Program-made: the position numbers and the translations under genes | The notes under the pieces: generated by a model | What the model saw: only the letters and a program-made list of their open reading frames with translations | What the model was told of the DNA's origin: nothing | Database searches by the model: none | Shown: one piece after another, positions 59,262 through 61,120 of the stretch | Layout: each line of letters starts with the position of its first letter | Position numbering within the stretch: the first letter of the stretch is position 1 | Assembly: GCF_020734105.1 (NCBI RefSeq) | Contig: NZ_JAJAFR010000019.1 | Span: forward strand, 1 to 61,120 | Source: Alkalihalobacillus deserti | GTDB taxonomy: Bacteria; Bacillota; Bacilli; Bacillales; Bacillaceae_D | Length of the DNA stretch: 61,120 nt | Direction: 5' to 3'

Positions 59262-59462
59262 TTAAACATATTGAGAAGACAATGTTCTCATTTGTTTGAT
59301 ATACTCATTATACAGTTGATCTTGTTCATCTAAATGAACAATCTCATTTTCACATGTTGTGCAAATAAATGATTTCGCTATAAGGATTCCTTCTTCTTTC
59401 CTACCCTCACATATTACACATTGTTTCCCTAGCCGCATCTTCATGATTTTAGTCTTCGGCAT
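59262..59462 (-). CDS. csfB: Anti-sigma factor Gin (CsfB)
   Basis: A small zinc protein that inhibits sigma G (and sigma E) to prevent premature activity in sporulation. The zinc motif is QCVICEGRKEEGILIAKSFICTTCENEIV (two CxxC pairs). I start at 59462 (66 residues) because AGGGG lies 8 bp upstream; the frame extends seven codons. No convincing sigma F promoter was found. Confidence 0.9.
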   Translation of the reverse strand: MPKTKIMKMRLGKQCVICEGRKEEGILIAKSFICTTCENEIVHLDEQDQLYNEYIKQMRTLSSQYV

Positions 59463-59602
59463 CTCCATCACCCCTGACTTCATTATCGGCCTTAATTTCG
59501 CAATTCATACATCTTATACTGTTAATCTATTCTTCTTTTCTAGTTATGTGCCTATCCCAGATAAGATTTTATTAATTTTAGCTTGGTTAGTGACAGGATG
59601 AT

Positions 59603-59641
59603 AAAAACCAGTGTCACAACAGAAGACAGAGACACTGGTTC
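59603..59641 (-). terminator. Terminator of the DUF3891 gene
   Basis: A 10-bp stem AACCAGTGTC/GACACTGGTT with a 14-nt loop is followed by TTTTATC on the minus strand. Confidence 0.8.
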
Positions 59642-59646
59642 TTTTA

Positions 59647-60414
59647 TTATTTGAATTTGACAAAGCTCAAACTTTGTTTGTGAGCGGGACTTATTGAATA
59701 TGCGTGTTCCAGCCCTTTTGTGTTAATATCTGCTTTTGATACCACTTTGTACTCTAGACTTGTTTGAAACTCGTTAACAAATGGGAATGCCCTTACGCTA
59801 ATTCTTTCTTGATCAATCCATTTGCCATACAGGGGATGCCGGCCATCGTTAAACGGTTCACTCTTACTAAAACCATTTTTAAACCAAAGGTGCTCATTTT
59901 TCTTACTCGCACCGGGTTCATTTAAACAGACATACAAAGAAATATCATCGCAAACCTGTAATAATCGAAAGTGTTGATGAAGTAACTCCATATCGAGCCG
60001 GTTTACTTTTTCCATAATTTGTTTTTGTCTTATTTCTTCGTCCTTTAGAAATTCTAATCCATGTTTATCTTTTGCCTCAGAAAAAAAGGTACAATAATGC
60101 ATGCTACATAATAAAGCAGCATACGCACTCATCTCTTGAATCTCATCCACACCTATTCTATATTGGTTTAACTTAGGTGTGAGTGGGTAATCAGCAAAAG
60201 AAAAAGGTGCTTCTTTCTGCTCATTCCAAAGTGGAGCTTGATCTAACGTTATCCATCCACGATCATGCTCATATATAGCTGTGATCACTTCTTCCATGTG
60301 ATCTTCTGACTTAAAAAAGTCTTTCTTAAAATGTGTTGCTAACTTGCCCGATAGAAAAGCATGGTTATGCTGTGGAATTAAAATATACTCACGTTCTCTT
60401 TCTCGAATGATCAT
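59647..60414 (-). CDS. DUF3891 family protein
   Basis: A 255-residue soluble protein of unknown function. It has an HD-hydrolase-like layout with scattered histidines: QHNHAFLSGKLATHF, EVITAIYEHDRGW, and SMHYCTFF. No membrane segments. It lies between 5S rRNA and gin. The fold assignment is inferred from the His/Asp pattern only. Confidence 0.7.
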   Translation of the reverse strand: MIIREREREYILIPQHNHAFLSGKLATHFKKDFFKSEDHMEEVITAIYEHDRGWITLDQAPLWNEQKEAPFSFADYPLTPKLNQYRIGVDEIQEMSAYAALLCSMHYCTFFSEAKDKHGLEFLKDEEIRQKQIMEKVNRLDMELLHQHFRLLQVCDDISLYVCLNEPGASKKNEHLWFKNGFSKSEPFNDGRHPLYGKWIDQERISVRAFPFVNEFQTSLEYKVVSKADINTKGLEHAYSISPAHKQSLSFVKFK

Positions 60415-60754
60415 TCTACGGCTCCCTCATTTCGTCTTTTATATAGACAGGCACTTTTTACAATAATAGTAAATCTCCCCCTAGACTTAGACACTAATAA
60501 AAGGAATAAACTCCTTTCTAAGGAAGGAGAGAATTTGTTATTAAATGAACAGCTCTCTTAGTTTGTAGTTTGCACTATTTATAATGAGGATTCAAGAAAT
60601 GGTTATATATCCATCTCCTTTTCCCTCTTATGTCACAACTTTAGGTTAACTAAGAGAGAGGGATGGGTGTATTTTTTTGCCTCTGAGGGAACACCACCAC
60701 ATAGGATAGAGCCGTTGTTAATCACTGACCATTCACAGTTATATTTTTGCATAT
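60415..60754 (-). other. 340-bp gap between DUF3891 and 5S rRNA
   Basis: No gene found. An 11-bp inverted repeat CTCTCTTAGTT (60553-60563) and AACTAAGAGAG (60648-60658) is separated by about 85 bp. The rest is A/T-rich; a TATAAA near the DUF3891 start lacks a matching -35. Confidence 0.4.
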
Positions 60755-60784
60755 AAAAAAAACACAACCCATTGGTTGTGTTTT
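60755..60784 (-). terminator. rRNA operon terminator
   Basis: An 11-bp stem AAAACACAACC/GGTTGTGTTTT is followed by TTTT on the minus strand, just after 5S. Confidence 0.85.
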
Positions 60785-60788
60785 ATTA

Positions 60789-60904
60789 GCCTGGCAACGT
60801 CCTACTCTCACAGGGGGAAGCCCCCAACTACCATCGGCGCAAAAGAGCTTAACGACCGTGTTCGGCATGGGAACGGGTGTGACCTCTTCGCTATCGCCAC
60901 CAGA
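60789..60904 (-). rRNA. 5S ribosomal RNA
   Basis: A 116-nt gene on the minus strand, with the typical segments CTGGTGGCGATAGCG, CACACCCGTTCCCATG, CCGAACACGG and GAGAGTAGGACG. The ends pair (GGTGGCG/CGTTGCC). It follows 23S in the same operon. Maturation would need RNase M5, encoded at 42561-43121. Confidence 0.95.
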
Positions 60905-60995
60905 CTATAAGGTATTTTTAATAAAATACCATTGAAAGAATTAAGGTTCTCTCAAAACTAGATAATGCATTATAGAAACGTGTCAAGAATTAATA

Positions 60996-61120
60996 TTGGA
61001 TAAGTCCTCGACCGATTAGTATCTGTCAGCTCCACGTGTCGCCACGCTTCCACACCAGACCTATCAACCTCATCATCTCTAAGGGGTCTTACTGGATTAA
61101 TCCATGGGAAATCTCATCTT
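60996..61120 (-). rRNA. 23S ribosomal RNA, 3' end (partial)
   Basis: The minus strand ends with ACTAATCGGTCGAGGACTTA, the hallmark 3' end of 23S rRNA in Bacillaceae. Upstream sequence (CTGACAGATACT, CACGTGGAGC) also fits helix 98-101. The rest lies past the right edge. The exact 3' end is an estimate. Confidence 0.9.

Overview
The window is a chromosomal segment of an endospore-forming, low-to-moderate-GC Bacillaceae bacterium. The gene order matches the origin-proximal tmk-to-lysS region of Bacillus subtilis, read on the minus strand. Evidence includes the sporulation genes (gin/csfB, yabG, sspF, spoVG, spoVT, yabP, yabQ, spoIIE, yabS, yabT, fin), strong AGGAGG-type ribosome sites, many GTG/TTG starts, a T-box, and recognisable promoters for sigma A, B, E, F, H and K. 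The species cannot be fixed by eye.

Layout in transcription order (right to left). At 60996-61120 and 60789-60904 are the 3' end of a 23S rRNA and a 5S rRNA with terminator. Then come a DUF3891 gene, gin, a plus-strand short-chain dehydrogenase, and yaaO-tmk-darA-holB-ricT-yabA. Next are trmN6-like and rsmI, plus-strand abrB with tandem Spo0A boxes, and an inserted NurA/HerA-like nuclease-ATPase pair. T-box-controlled metG, tatD, rpfB-like yabE, rnmV-rsmA-yabG, veg, sspF, ispE, purR-ridA and spoVG follow, then glmU-prs-ctc-pth-fin-mfd, spoVT and yabM-yabN-rqcP-yabP-yabQ-divIC-yabR. The last part is tRNA-Met, spoIIE, yabS-yabT, an inserted split ThrE-type exporter pair, tilS-hpt-ftsH, coaX-hslO-cysK, an inserted DUF421 gene, and the folate operon pabB-pabA-pabC-folP-folB-folK-xre-dusB, ending with lysS. 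At 1-260 are tandem promoters and the leader of a second rRNA operon whose 16S gene lies beyond the left edge.

The genes group into tRNA and rRNA maturation (lysS, metG, tilS, rsmA, rnmV, dusB, trmN6-like), folate and purine metabolism (pab/fol, purR, prs, hpt), envelope and isoprenoid precursors (glmU, ispE), DNA replication and repair (tmk, holB, yabA, mfd, NurA/HerA-like) and sporulation. Regulation is unusually readable: a 22-bp-spacer spoIIE promoter with tandem 0A boxes, sigma-specific promoters before ctc, spoVG, yabP, yabG and fin, PurBoxes on purR, a TRAP-like array of NAG triplets over the pabA ribosome site, and a promoter followed by a terminator hairpin in the lysS leader.

The most unusual items are the NurA/HerA-like pair between metG and abrB, a modular dispersed intergenic repeat (arm-hairpin-arm) seen in several gaps, and a family of related terminators. 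No insertion sequence, prophage or CRISPR array was seen.
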